64,000 bases of DNA from Naasia aerilata. Lineage in GTDB: Bacteria > Actinomycetota > Actinomycetes > Actinomycetales > Microbacteriaceae. The stretch is from the NCBI RefSeq assembly GCF_030296595.1, contig NZ_AP027731.1:868001-932000 (forward strand). The letters are read 5' to 3'. Of this stretch, positions 34,284 through 43,888 are shown piece after piece (positions within the stretch are counted from its first letter, which is position 1; each line of letters opens with the position of its first letter). A model generated the notes under the pieces. That model was not told the DNA's origin, did no database searches, and saw nothing but the letters and a program-made list of their open reading frames with translations. Made by a program: the position numbers and the translations under genes.

Positions 34284-36051
34284 TGGGCCACCCCTTCGCG
34301 GTGAAGGCGGAGGGCACGTCGGCGACCTGCGTCACGGCGTAGGTGGTCGAGGTGGGCTGGAGGAACTTGGGCGGCGCAGCGGAGCGGAGGCGGGTGTCGT
34401 AGTTGTAGTTCTTCGCGAACCCGGATCCGATCCCGCCGCCGGAGGACTGCGCCACCGGGCCGCGGAAGTACTGGACGATCGCACCGAGCACGGTGAGCGT
34501 GCCGCGCGCGGGAGCCACCGTGTAGTTCTGCACGGTGAAGGTGTGGGCCGTGGACATGATGGCCGCCTGCACGGTGCGGTTCGCCGACGGGTCGACGAGC
34601 CCGCCCCCGTTCGCCCGGGGGTTCCACACCTGGACGGCGTTGTTGCCGATCAGGCCGAGGATGTCGCGCTGGGAATTCACGTAGGTGAGGTTGCCGGTGA
34701 TGTAGATGTAGTTCTCCGCGGCGACGGTGATGGCCCCCGCGACGCCTCCTCGCACGAAGGCGTCGCCGTTGCGGCATCCGTAGGCGGGGTTGGTCGCGCT
34801 GGTGCCGATGGGCTGAGCCTCGTTGGCGGTCGGATAGGACGCCCCGCCGAAGGTCCAGCCCGGGAAGTCACTGGTTCCGAAGCAGGTGAAGTTGTTCGGA
34901 TAGGTGCCGGCGCTCCAGGCATTGGGATCGCTCGTCCCCGCCGGCACGTTCTGGACGTAGACGAGGTTGCTCGGAACCACCGGGATCGTCGCTCCGTTGG
35001 CGCTGCCGAGCGCGTTGCCGTTGGTGCCCGTCTTGCCGCACAGCGCGGCCGGGCTCTTGCTGGGGATCCCCTGCGTGAGGGAGGGCTGGGTGACGAGGGT
35101 CCACGGCGACTTCACGGTCATGGTGCCATCGCCGTTGAAGGTGATCTGCGTGGGCCCGGTGTACATGCACCCGGGCCGGGCGGTGTCGAGGTCGACCCGC
35201 GTCTCCTCCTTGAGCGCGAGGTTGGTCGCCGGCATGCCGAGCATCCCCTTGAGCGCGGGTCCGGTCCCCACGGCGAACGTGGGGGTCGTTGTGCTGCAGC
35301 CGGACGGGATCGAGTAGTAGCGCGGCTCGCTGAGCTTGCTCGCGGTCGTCACCGGACCGTTGAACCGGGCGCCGCAGATCTGGAGCTCGTCGTTGCTGTG
35401 CAGGGGCCCGTTGATGGTGTCGGCGGCGGCGAACTGGATGATCGGGCAGGTCGCGACGTTGCGGGCGGGTGTGGCCCAGGCGTAGGTGTCGCAGTCCGAC
35501 ACAGGCCGGCCGCGCAGTGTCGGGTCCTGCACCTCCTTGTCGGTGAAGTAGAGGAAGTCGAGGAAGCCCGTCTGCCGCAGATCGGCGACGATGGAGCGCG
35601 TCTGGTCGCCCGCGCGACCGGTCACGCGGAGGTGGATGATGCCCGCGGAGGCGTAGTCGGTGTTGTCCACCTCGTACCGGTACGCGGCGGTGCCGCCCGG
35701 GATGGTGGCCCAGGGTCCCGAGGCGCCGATCCCGAAGGCCGGGTTCGCGGTCGCTCCGGAAGGCAGCGTGACGGTGCTGCTGCTGACCGCGCTGAACGGC
35801 GCCGACGGGTTGCCGTACTGCGAATAGGTGCTGTCGTTGCCGAGCCGGCTCTGGTACTCGGCAAGCCCGCCGTAGGCGGCGCTGAGGGCGGCGTTCCAGT
35901 CGTCGTCGGTGCGCGCCTTCGTGAAGCCGCCCGTCGCGACCCCCAGAGACCCCGCGACCATGAGGAGCAGCACGATGCCGATGCCCATCACTGCGAGCAG
36001 CGCATAGCCGTCGTCGTCGCGGCGGATCCGGCGGAATAGCTTGGTGAACAT
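34280..36051 (-). CDS. Large PilX-like pilus protein (frameshift near the end)
   Basis: A 590-residue protein starting with a basic patch and a single hydrophobic helix, RRDDDGYALLAVMGIGIVLL, which is prepilin-like but with Tyr-Ala after the Gly and no Glu at +5. The rest is a Gly/Asn/Thr-rich secreted region with several cysteines (e.g. SDCDTYAWATPARNVATCPI). Position between pilW and pilD supports a PilX-type minor component or tip protein. One G is missing at 34291-34294 (AAGGGGTGG); corrected, it ends FTAKGVAQ. Without correction it falsely runs far into pilD. Confidence 0.7.
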
Positions 36052-36733
36052 CAGCGGCTCCCCCGGTGTAGGCGAGGTTCGGCATGCCGACGGTGTTCTG
36101 CAGGACGATCACGGGAGCGGACGCTGACGAGGCACCGCGGACGCGGACCGTGACCTTGACGGACGCCACGGAGGCGCGCTGGTCGGGGGTCAGCCCCGTG
36201 CTGCCGGGAGGAACGGCCGCGCCGGCGCCGTTGAGATAGACGAACAGCGGATCGTCGGTCCCGGTGGGTGCCACGACCACGCCGCCGAGCGTGCGGGTGA
36301 GCTCCGCAGCCCCCGTGCCGAACGTCCAGTAGCCGCCCGAGGCGACTGCACGCCAGCGCTCCTCGACCAGCTGCCCGCCCACCACTGTGAAGCGCACCTT
36401 CACGGGAGCGGGCGCCGAGGCGCTCGCTCCCGTCAGGGAGTAGAGGGTGACGGACTGAGCCGTGCCGGCGACGATGGCCGCGTCAAGGGTCGGCTGACCG
36501 GCGACCGCATTCGGGGTCGCCGAGCGGATGACCCGGCTGAGCTCGTTCGCGAGCGTGCCGGCGGTGCTCGAGCCCTCGCGGGACTGGTTCGCGGAGGTGG
36601 TCGCCCGCGCGATGTTGACGAACATGGTGCCGACCATGGCGAGCAGGACAGCGCTCAGCATCATGGAGACGAGGAGCTCGACCATGCCGATCCCCGATTC
36701 CTGGGTGCGGAGGCGACGACGGAGGGCGTTCAT
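36051..36733 (-). CDS. Minor prepilin, PilW-like (frameshift near the end)
   Basis: Class III prepilin signal RTQESGIGMVELLVSMMLSA with cleavage expected after Gly and Glu at +5. The 227-residue product has a pilin-like globular part (e.g. LYSLTGASASAPAPVKVRFT). One G is missing at 36060-36064 (CGGGGGAGC); corrected it ends NLAYTGGSR with a TGATG overlap into the next gene. It likely helps initiate pilus assembly. Confidence 0.78.
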
Positions 36734-38081
36734 GCCAGCGGCCTCGGGTCGAGGGTGACGACCGGCGTCGAGACGGCTGGGCCGGCCGCGTTGGTCGGCG
36801 CGGTGAGCCGGGCGGGCGGGATCGCGACCCAGGTGCCGTCCGGCGCCTTCTCCTGCACGGTCCAGGAGCCGAAGGGCACCCCGAGCGTGACCGCCCCGGA
36901 AGCGGGAAGGGCATCCCAGGTGTAGGTCATCGGGACGGAGCAGCCGGGATCCCCGGTTCCCGCGGCGGCGGGAGCGGAGACCACGCGGACGGACGTCGGA
37001 CCGGCGAGCGCGACCCCGACCTGCGCGGTCCGCACGTCGACGCCCGCGGTGCCGCGCGCGGTGGCGGCAGCGGCGGGGCTGCGCGTTCCGGCCGCGAGCG
37101 CCTTGCCGGCGACGGTTCCGGCGGTCCACGAACCGGGATCGATGGAGGCGCAGGCCGGAACCCCGGCCGAGTTGACGGCCTTGCCCGCGACAGCGGCGTA
37201 GCCGGACCCGGAGGGGAAGAGCGGAACGAGCTGAGGGGTGCCGTGCACCACGCTCACCCCGGTCGCGCCGAAGTAGCTGACGTCGAGACCGGAGGTGGGC
37301 AGGAGGGGCGTGGGGTTGGAGCCGGCGCCGTAGCGGGGCAGGAGAGAGGCGGCGTAGTCGTAGAGGAACGAGCTCGCGATGGTCTCCCCTTCTTGACGAC
37401 GATGGTCTTGACGGGCGTGCTCTGCTGAGCGGGGTCGAGCGAGGCGCTGCGGGAGACCCGGACCTCGTAGGTGCCCTCGCTGACCTTGAACGCGTAGCTG
37501 CAGCCGTCGGCGTCCGTGCTCGGGATGGAGCTCGTCACCGTCGCTCCGCCCGCGGTCGACGAGAGGCTCACGGTGACGCCGGAGGCGCCTGCGCCGTTGG
37601 CGTCGAGCACCGAGACGAGCACGGAGCCGTAGCGGGGGTCGTTGAGGCGGGAGCTGGGCGCGAGGATCGTGTCGGCGCGCGCAGCGGAGTTGCTGTTGAG
37701 CTGCCCCGACCAGGAGACGGCGACGTTGACCCGCTTGTACTGCAGGTTGCCGGTGCCGGTGCCGCAGCCGCTCGAGGTGCCGGTCGTGGAGACCCACCCG
37801 GCCGAGCGCGCGACGGTGTAGCGGGTGCCGTCGATCGTCACGGTGCGCGTGGCGTCGAGGACGGTGAAGGGATCCGGTGCTGCGCGCACGGCGTCGATCT
37901 CGCTTGCGGCGAGGTTCGCGGCGACCTCGCGCGAGCGCGCGTCGCCGGTCATCCGGATGGTGGTGATCGTGGAGAAGCTGACGCCGAGGGCGATGATCGC
38001 GAAGACCATCATGGCGACCACGACCTCGATGATCGTGAAGCCGTCGTCGTTCGTCCGGCGGAGTTCGTTGGTGTCGACCAC
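36730..38081 (-). CDS. Minor prepilin, PilV-like, long form (one-base frameshift)
   Basis: Prepilin signal NDDGFTIIEVVVAMMVFAII with Glu at +5. The mature part is long (about 430 residues) and includes an Ig/CNA-B-like stretch, VLVSVLDANGAGASGVTVSL then SEGTYEVRVSRSASLDPAQQ, and later GSWTVQEKAPDGTWVAI, which resembles collagen-binding-B repeats of Gram-positive surface proteins. A surface role is inferred. One G is missing at 37386-37389 (AAGGGGAGA), corrected to VKKGETIASSFLYDYAASLL. GTG start after GGGGAGG. Confidence 0.75.
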
Positions 38082-38133
38082 GGTTCACCTCCCCAAGGCG
38101 TGCGGTCGGGTACAGCAGAGGTGTTCAGATGTG

Positions 38134-38167
38134 CCTGTGGGGCGCCGCGTCAGCGACGCCCCACAGG
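38134..38167 (-). terminator. Hairpin after the major pilin gene
   Basis: Arms CCTGTGGGGCG (38134-38144) and CGCCCCACAGG (38157-38167) with a 12-nt loop, 19 bp beyond the pilA stop and ~50 bp before the next gene. It could partly terminate or protect the abundant pilin mRNA relative to minor pilin genes. A short direct repeat (GCAGAGGTG) flanks it. Confidence 0.65.
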
Positions 38168-38185
38168 GTGGTGCAGAGGTGCTGG

Positions 38186-38605
38186 TTACGAGCAGGCGCC
38201 GCTGACGACGCCGGCCGACTCGGTGATCTTGAACGAGTTGGTCGAGCCCGAGTCGCTGACGAGGTCGAGGCAGAAGCTCGTCGAGCTGACGATGCCGCTG
38301 ATGTCGAGGGTCGCGGTGGTGCTCTTGGTGTAGCCGTAGGTGCCGAGGGCGGAGAGCGCCGGCGCCGCGGCCGAGCTGCCCTTGTCGGTGTAGTAGGCGA
38401 CGACGGCGGTCTTCGCGTTGGTCAGGTCCGACTTGGCGGCGCTGTCCTTCGCGTTGTTCTGGACGCCGATGTACACCGGGATGGCGATGGCGGCCAGGAT
38501 GCCGATGATGATGACGACCACGAGGAGCTCGATGAGGGTGAAGCCCTCGTCGCTCTTCTTCAGGCGGTCGCGAGAACGCGCGAGCGCGTCTGCGATGCGA
38601 ATCAT
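38186..38605 (-). CDS. pilA: Major type IV prepilin PilA
   Basis: The main pilus subunit. Prepilin signal KKSDEGFTLIELLVVVIIIG with cleavage G|FTLIE and Glu at +5, followed by ILAAIAIPVYIGVQNNAKDS, the usual N-terminal helix. The mature protein (~118 residues) has two cysteines near the end (SFCLDL and GACS), likely a disulfide loop. 139 residues in all. ATG 38605 is preceded by GGGGAA; upstream in-frame sequence is the promoter region. It has its own promoter with an unusual upstream box. Confidence 0.93.
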   Translation of the reverse strand: MIRIADALARSRDRLKKSDEGFTLIELLVVVIIIGILAAIAIPVYIGVQNNAKDSAAKSDLTNAKTAVVAYYTDKGSSAAAPALSALGTYGYTKSTTATLDISGIVSSTSFCLDLVSDSGSTNSFKITESAGVVSGACS

Positions 38606-38685
38606 TGGATTCCCCATTTCGTGAAGTTGGACTGTCGGAGCCGGAAGCTCCCCGAGCATCCGGTGGTGTGATCTCCGACGTCTCA

Positions 38686-38730
38686 ACGGTAGGGGGACCC
38701 CGGGGGTCCCCCAGTCCACGAATGGGGGGT
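38686..38730 (-). promoter_or_regulatory. pilA promoter with upstream box and GC palindrome
   Basis: On the minus strand the box ACCCCCCATTCGTGGACT (38730-38713) is followed after 21 bp by the -10-like TACCGT (38691-38686). The 21-bp gap is itself an inverted repeat: GGGGGACCCC (38692-38701) and GGGGTCCCCC (38703-38712). The same box and spacing precede the second pilT gene and the 45580-46149 gene. Confidence 0.5.
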
Positions 38731-38870
38731 TTATGCCCTGATCACGCGCCCAATAGGAGGGACATGGCGCCCCTCGACCGGGGTACATCGGGCCTCGGAC
38801 GGCGATGGCGAGGGTCGTGCGGAGGCATGCTCGACCCACGGGGAAAGCTGCCGTCGGCGCCCTCGAGGAC

Positions 38871-38916
38871 GCCGCCGTCGACGCTCAGTGGACGCCGCCG
38901 GCGAGGCTCAGTGGAC
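38871..38916. repeat. 23-bp tandem duplication over the pilC stop
   Basis: GCCGCCGTCGACGCTCAGTG... (38871-38893) and GCCGCCGGCGAGGCTCAGTG... (38894-38916) are contiguous 23-bp copies with two differences. The second contains the pilC stop codon. Confidence 0.85.
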
Positions 38917-40139
38917 GAGCGTCGCGATGTTGAAGATCGGCATGTAGAGGGCGACGATCATGCCGCCGACCACTACGCCGAGGAAGGCGATGAGGAGGGG
39001 CTCGATGAGCGAGGTGAGCGCCGCCGTGGTGGCCTCGATCTCGGAGTCGTAGAACTCGCTCACCTTGACGAGCATCGTCTCGAGCGCGCCCGAGTCCTCC
39101 CCGACGGAGATCATCTGGGCCACCATGGGCGGGAAGACGGTCTCCTTGGAGAGCTGCTCGGCGATCGGCCGGCCCTGCCGCACGGACTCGCCGATCTTGG
39201 TGGCGGCGTTCTCGAGGACCCAGTTGCCGGACGTCGACCCGACGACCGCCAGAGCGGTGAGGATCGGCACACCGGCGGCGATCATGTCGGCGAAGTTGCG
39301 GGTGAAGCGCGCGATCGCGATCTTGCCCATGAGCGGGCCGAAGACGGGAAGCTTGAGCTTCGCGGTGTCCACGACCTTGCGCACGCTGTCCTTGTCCTTG
39401 TTCCCGCGCCACCAGACGGAGCCGGCGATCGCGGCGACCGCGAGCAGCGGCAGCAGCCAGACCATGTTCTGCGAGATGGTCACGAGCATCTGGGTGGGCA
39501 GCGGCAGCTGTCCCCCAGCCCCTCGAACATGTGCTGGAACACCGGGACGATGAACACGAGCATGGCGATGACGGCTACGAGCGACATCAGCAGCACCATG
39601 ACCGGATAGGTCATGGCCGACTTGATGGTGGCCCGCAGCTTCGCCTCCTTCTCGAAGTTCGTCGCGATGGAGGCGAGGGCGCCGTCGAGGAACCCGCCCG
39701 TCTCCCCCGCCCGGACCATGTTGATCATGAGCGGCGGGAAGATCTTCGGGTGCTTGGCGAGGGCCGTCGAGAAGGCGATGCCGGTCTCGACGTCCTGCGT
39801 GACCTGCCCCAGGACCTCGGCGAGCTTCTTGTTCTGGCTCTGCTCGCTGAGGATGCTCAGCGTCCGCAGCAGCGAGAGGCCGGCCGAGAGCATGGTGGCG
39901 AGCTGGCGGCTGACGACCGCGAGGTCCTTCAGGCCGACGCCCTTGCTGAGGCCCGGGATCTCGATCTCGCGCTGCAGGCCCGTGCCCGGCACGAACTCGT
40001 CGATGGCGACGGGCGCGAGCCCCATGCCGCGGAGCTTGCCGAGCGCGGCCGCCTCGCTCGCGGCGTCGAGCCTGCCCTTGACGAGCTTCCCCGCCGAGTT
40101 GCGGCTGCGGTGGGTGTAGGTCTTGACGGCGATGCTCAC
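38908..40139 (-). CDS. pilC: Type IV pilus platform protein PilC (one-base frameshift)
   Basis: PilC is the inner-membrane platform turned by the PilB/PilT motors. Two GspF domains: LAVVSRQLATMLSAGLSLLR with MVRAGETGGFLDGALASIA, and ARFTRNFADMIAAGVPILTA with MISVGEDSGALETMLVKVSE. Three membrane segments. One G is missing at 39512-39516 (CTGGGGGACAG); corrected, it reads EGLGGQLPLPTQMLVTISQN. 410 residues, standard for PilC. GTGA overlap with pilT. Confidence 0.93.
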
Positions 40140-41626
40140 GACAGGACTCCCTGCCCGGCGGTCGCGGCCTCGGCGTAGGCGAGATCGAGGTCGCCCATGC
40201 CGGCGCCGGCGCGGCCGAGCAGGCGGCCGAGGCCCTCGAGGTCGTGCGCCTTCTCGGCGGCGGCCTGCCGGGTGATCGTGCCCTGCGCGACGAGGTCGGC
40301 GAGGTGCTGGTCCATCGTGTGCATGCCGAGGTCGCGCCCGGCCTGCATGGCGGAGGAGATCTGGAAGGTCTTGCCCTCGCGGATCAGGTTCGCAACGGCG
40401 GGCGTCGTGACGAGCACCTCGGTGGCCACGGCGCGGCCGGAGCCGCTCGCCTTGCGCACGAGCGTCTGGCTCACGACGCCCTGCAGCGTGCCGGCCAGCT
40501 GTGCGCGGACCTGGCCCTGCTGGGCGGGCGCGAAGACGTCGATGATGCGGTCGACCGTCTGTGCGGCATCCTGCGTGTGCAGGGTCGCGAAGACGAGGTG
40601 GCCGGTCTCGGCCGCGGTCAGCGCGACGCTGATCGTCTCGAGGTCGCGCAGCTCGCCGATGAGGATGATGTCGGGGTCCTGCCGCAGCACGTGCTTCAGG
40701 GCCGCCGCGAAGCTGTGCGTGTCGGCACCCACCTCGCGCTGGTTGACGAGGGACCGCTTGTTGCTGTGCAGGAACTCGATCGGGTCCTCGACCGTCATGA
40801 TGTGGTCGCTGCGGGTCCGGTTGGCGAGGTCGATGAGCGCCGCGAGGGTCGTCGACTTGCCCGAGCCGGTGGGCCCGGTGACGAGGACGAGGCCGCGCGG
40901 GAGCTGGGCGAAGCGCGCGACGGAGTCGGGGATGCCGAGCTCCTCGAGCGACTTGATGTTGGTCGGGATGAGCCGGAACGCCGCGCCCATCGACTCGCGC
41001 TGCTGGTACACGTTGACGCGGAAGCGGTACTCGTCGGAGAGCGAGTAGGCGAAGTCGAGCTCGAGCTCCTGCGCGAAGCGGAGGCGCTGCGTCTCGCTCA
41101 TGACGGCACGGAGGATCGCGCCGACCTCGGCGCCGGACCAGATGGGGGCGTCGGGGATGGAGGCGAGGGAGCCGTCGACGCGCACCTTGGGCGGCGCGCC
41201 GGCACCGAGGTGCAGGTCGGAGGCGCCGCGGTCCACGACGGCCTGGAGGGCGGCGCGCAGGGCGGCCTCCGGGTCCCGGCCGACCGCGAACGGCGCCGAC
41301 GGGGCGGCGGGAGCGACGACCGGAGGCACGACCGCGGCGGGCGCCGCGAACGGCACGCCCAGGTCGACCGGCGCGGCGGGCTGCTCGAGGGGCTCCTCCA
41401 GCAGCACGGGCACCTCGCCGGTGTCCTCGAGGACGGGCATGCGCGCGGCGGCTGCCGCGGCGGCCGCGATCGTCTCGTCGTCCACGACGGCGGCACGCCG
41501 GCCGCGGGGCCGGGTCTCCCCGAGCGGCATCGGCACGAAGTCGCCGCCGCGCGGCGTCTCGTCGACGCCGATGTCCCAGACCGTGTGCGACCGCGGGCGG
41601 TCCCCCGGAAGATTGTTCTCGCTCAT
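40136..41626 (-). CDS. pilT: Pilus retraction ATPase PilT (first copy)
   Basis: Hexameric ATPase that depolymerises the pilus. Walker A LVTGPTGSGKSTTLAALIDL, Asp box HIMTVEDPIEFLHSNKRSLV, Walker B DIILIGELRDLETISVAL, His box GHLVFATLHTQDAAQTVDRI, and the PilT-specific helix AVANLIRE. At 496 residues it is longer than usual because of a ~140-residue Ala/Pro-rich N-terminal extension of unknown role. Intact. The ATG is preceded by GGGGGGA at good spacing, 35 bp after pilB. Confidence 0.93.
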   Translation of the reverse strand: MSENNLPGDRPRSHTVWDIGVDETPRGGDFVPMPLGETRPRGRRAAVVDDETIAAAAAAAARMPVLEDTGEVPVLLEEPLEQPAAPVDLGVPFAAPAAVVPPVVAPAAPSAPFAVGRDPEAALRAALQAVVDRGASDLHLGAGAPPKVRVDGSLASIPDAPIWSGAEVGAILRAVMSETQRLRFAQELELDFAYSLSDEYRFRVNVYQQRESMGAAFRLIPTNIKSLEELGIPDSVARFAQLPRGLVLVTGPTGSGKSTTLAALIDLANRTRSDHIMTVEDPIEFLHSNKRSLVNQREVGADTHSFAAALKHVLRQDPDIILIGELRDLETISVALTAAETGHLVFATLHTQDAAQTVDRIIDVFAPAQQGQVRAQLAGTLQGVVSQTLVRKASGSGRAVATEVLVTTPAVANLIREGKTFQISSAMQAGRDLGMHTMDQHLADLVAQGTITRQAAAEKAHDLEGLGRLLGRAGAGMGDLDLAYAEAATAGQGVLS

Positions 41627-41661
41627 GTGACTGTCCCCCCAGTTCACGTAGCTTCCGCTCG

Positions 41662-43323
41662 TCAGGCGACGACGCGGAGCACCTCGTCCAATGACGTCAA
41701 GCCGGCACGGACCTTGGCCCACCCGTCCTGACGGAGCGTGATCATGCCCTCCGCCTCGGCCGTGCGGGCGATCTCCGCGCTCGAGGCGCGGGCGACGGCG
41801 AGCCGCTCGATCTGCTCCGAGACGGCCATGACCTCGTGCAGCGCGAGCCGTCCGCGGTACCCGGTGCCGGAGCAGGCGGCGCAGCCCGCGGCGCGGAAGA
41901 ACGGCAGCTTGGCGTCGAGCACGCGGTCAGGGAAGCCCAGCGCGAGCAGTTCCGTGGCGCTGATCTCGTGCGGCTCCTTGCACTTCTCGCACAGCCGCCG
42001 CGCGAGGCGCTGAGCGACGACGCAGTCGAGGGCGCTGCCGACGAGGAAGGGCTCGATGTCCATCTCGATGAGACGGGTGACGGCGCTCGGGGCGTCGTTG
42101 GTGTGCAGCGTCGAGAGCACGAGGTGGCCGGTCAGCGACGCCTCGATGGCGATCTGGGCCGTCTCCTTGTCGCGGATCTCACCGAGCAGCACCACATCCG
42201 GGTCGCTGCGGAGGATGGAGCGGAGGGCGCTCGCGAAGGTGAGACCCGCCTTGGGGTTCACCTGCACCTGGTTGATGCCCTCCATCCGGTACTCCACCGG
42301 GTCCTCGACGGTGATCACGTTGATCTCCGGCCGGGCCACCGCGTGCAGCGTGGTGTAGAGGGTCGTCGACTTGCCCGACCCCGTGGGGCCGGTGACGAGG
42401 ATCATGCCGTAGGGCTTGGTGTAGGAGCGCTGGTAGGTCTCGAAGTTGCGCTCGAGCATGGCGAGCTCGCTCATGTTGCGCTTGGTGTTCGAGTTGTCGA
42501 GGATGCGCATGACGACCTTCTCGCCCCACACCGTGGGAAGGGTCGCGACGCGGAGATCGATCTGCCGGCCGCCGTGCGACACGGACATGCGCCCGTCCTG
42601 GGGACGGCGGCGCTCGGCGATGTTGATCTCGCTCATGATCTTGAGGCGGGAGATGACGCCGGCCTGGATGTTGCGGGGAGCGCGCTGCACCTCGTGGAGG
42701 ACTCCGTCGATGCGGTAGCGGACGCGCAGCTCCTCCTCACCCGGCTCGATGTGGATGTCGGAGGCGTTGTCCTTGATCGCCTGGCTCACGAGCAGGTTCA
42801 CGAAGCGCACGATGGGCGCGTCGTCGTCGTCCGTCTCGATCTGCGCGTCGACGACGGTCGCTGAGCTCTCGCGCTCGAAGGAGGTGGTGAGGTCGTTGAG
42901 CTCGATGTCGTTGCGGTAGAAGCGGTCGATGGCCGCCATCAGATCCGCGTGCTCGGCCACGGCCGGGCGGATGGGCATGGCAGCGGCGGCGCGGACATCG
43001 TCGAGGGCGAGCACGTCGTTCGGGTCGCTCATCGCGAGAACCAGGCGGCCCTGCTCGACCCCGAGGGGCAGCACGGCGTGCCGGCGGCACAGGGTGGAGG
43101 GCACGAGGGCGACGGCGGACGCGTCCGGCTGGCGCTCGGCGAGCTCGACGAAGGCGAAGCCGAGCTGCGATGCCCGGGCGGCGGCGACCTGGGCGGCGGT
43201 GACGGCACCCGAGGCGAGGTACTCGCGAACGCGAGCCTCGTCGTCGGATCCCTCGCCGATCCGGTCGATGGCGTCGACGGGCAGGTGGCCACGCACGACG
43301 AGCACTTCGGTGAGTGAAGTCAC
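41662..43323 (-). CDS. pilB: Pilus extension ATPase PilB
   Basis: PilB powers pilus polymerisation. An N-terminal GspE-N domain (LTEVLVVRGHLPVDAIDRIG) is followed by the ATPase: LVTGPTGSGKSTTLYTTLHA, INVITVEDPVEYRMEGINQV, DVVLLGEIRDKETAQIAIEA, GHLVLSTLHTNDAPSAVTRL. The PilB-type zinc tetracysteine is present (LCEKCKEPH ... AAGCAACSGTGYRGR). GTG 43323 gives 553 residues. An alternative ATG 43392 would add 23 residues with rare codons and TTG-rich sequence, so the shorter start is preferred. Intact. Confidence 0.93.
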   Translation of the reverse strand: MTSLTEVLVVRGHLPVDAIDRIGEGSDDEARVREYLASGAVTAAQVAAARASQLGFAFVELAERQPDASAVALVPSTLCRRHAVLPLGVEQGRLVLAMSDPNDVLALDDVRAAAAMPIRPAVAEHADLMAAIDRFYRNDIELNDLTTSFERESSATVVDAQIETDDDDAPIVRFVNLLVSQAIKDNASDIHIEPGEEELRVRYRIDGVLHEVQRAPRNIQAGVISRLKIMSEINIAERRRPQDGRMSVSHGGRQIDLRVATLPTVWGEKVVMRILDNSNTKRNMSELAMLERNFETYQRSYTKPYGMILVTGPTGSGKSTTLYTTLHAVARPEINVITVEDPVEYRMEGINQVQVNPKAGLTFASALRSILRSDPDVVLLGEIRDKETAQIAIEASLTGHLVLSTLHTNDAPSAVTRLIEMDIEPFLVGSALDCVVAQRLARRLCEKCKEPHEISATELLALGFPDRVLDAKLPFFRAAGCAACSGTGYRGRLALHEVMAVSEQIERLAVARASSAEIARTAEAEGMITLRQDGWAKVRAGLTSLDEVLRVVA

Positions 43324-43456
43324 GAGCCCCTCTTCGAATCGGCGGCCATAGGCAGGGGAGTCCCCCTGGGTGTCCCCCAAGGTATTGGCCATGTCCCCCA
43401 GCCAACGAGCCCCCTTAGGTGGGGCGCCCGTAAGAGGGTCGGACCTCGAATCGCCT

Positions 43457-43484
43457 GATCCGGCGCCGGTGTCGCCGCCGGATC
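43457..43484 (-). terminator. Hairpin between the 43493 gene and pilB
   Basis: Arms GATCCGGC (43457-43464) and GCCGGATC (43477-43484), 8 bp beyond the stop of the zinc-finger-like gene. It probably ends the two-gene pilT2 transcript before the pilB promoter region. Confidence 0.5.
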
Positions 43485-43492
43485 CTCGACTC

Positions 43493-43888
43493 CTACCTGC
43501 CACAGGTCTCCTCCATGAGCCGGGCGACGAGCCGGCGGACCTGCGGTTCGACGTACGCCTCCACCGCCCAGGTGATGACGGAGTGGCGGGGCAGGATGCG
43601 GCCGATCGCGCGGCGGCGCAGCACCTCGGCCACGGCGAGGTCGCCGAGGGGCGAATCGTCTCCGGTGTCGGCGCGCGTGGTGATGAGCGACTCGAGCGGG
43701 GCGGCGAGCAGGTGCAGGAGGTCGTGCGGGACCTCGTCCAGCTGCAGCTCGGCGGCGTAGCGGAGGCAGACGCGGCAGATGCCGGAGCCGCCCTCGGCGC
43801 TCTCGAGCTGCCAGATGCTGAGGCCGGTGGTCCAGGCCGCGACGATGGCGTCGACCTCGGCGTCGATGTCGGGGGTGAAGGGAAGCAT
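43493..43888 (-). CDS. Small protein with Cys2His2 zinc-finger-like motif, paralogue 1
   Basis: A 131-residue protein of unrecognised family. Residues ~37-58 contain CRVCLRYAAELQLDEVPHDL then LH, that is C-x2-C-x13-H-x3-H, close to the spacing of C2H2 zinc fingers. The C-terminal part AVEAYVEPQVRRLVARLMEE ends TCGR with a further Cys. The gene at 45580-46149 shares all these residues. The ATG overlaps the pilT2 stop (TGATG), so it is translated with that ATPase. A regulatory or motor-accessory role in piliation is an inference from context. Confidence 0.72.
   Translation of the reverse strand: MLPFTPDIDAEVDAIVAAWTTGLSIWQLESAEGGSGICRVCLRYAAELQLDEVPHDLLHLLAAPLESLITTRADTGDDSPLGDLAVAEVLRRRAIGRILPRHSVITWAVEAYVEPQVRRLVARLMEETCGR

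Noticed and set aside
33685..36051. Apparent 788-residue fusion of the PilX-like protein into pilD
   Set aside because: The last ~190 residues are an out-of-frame reading of pilD after a missing G at 34291-34294.
2251..39516. Programmed frameshifting or phase variation at the G/C runs
   Set aside because: Runs of 2-5 bases are too short for phase variation, no slippery site or structure recurs, and 18 independent sites would be needed.
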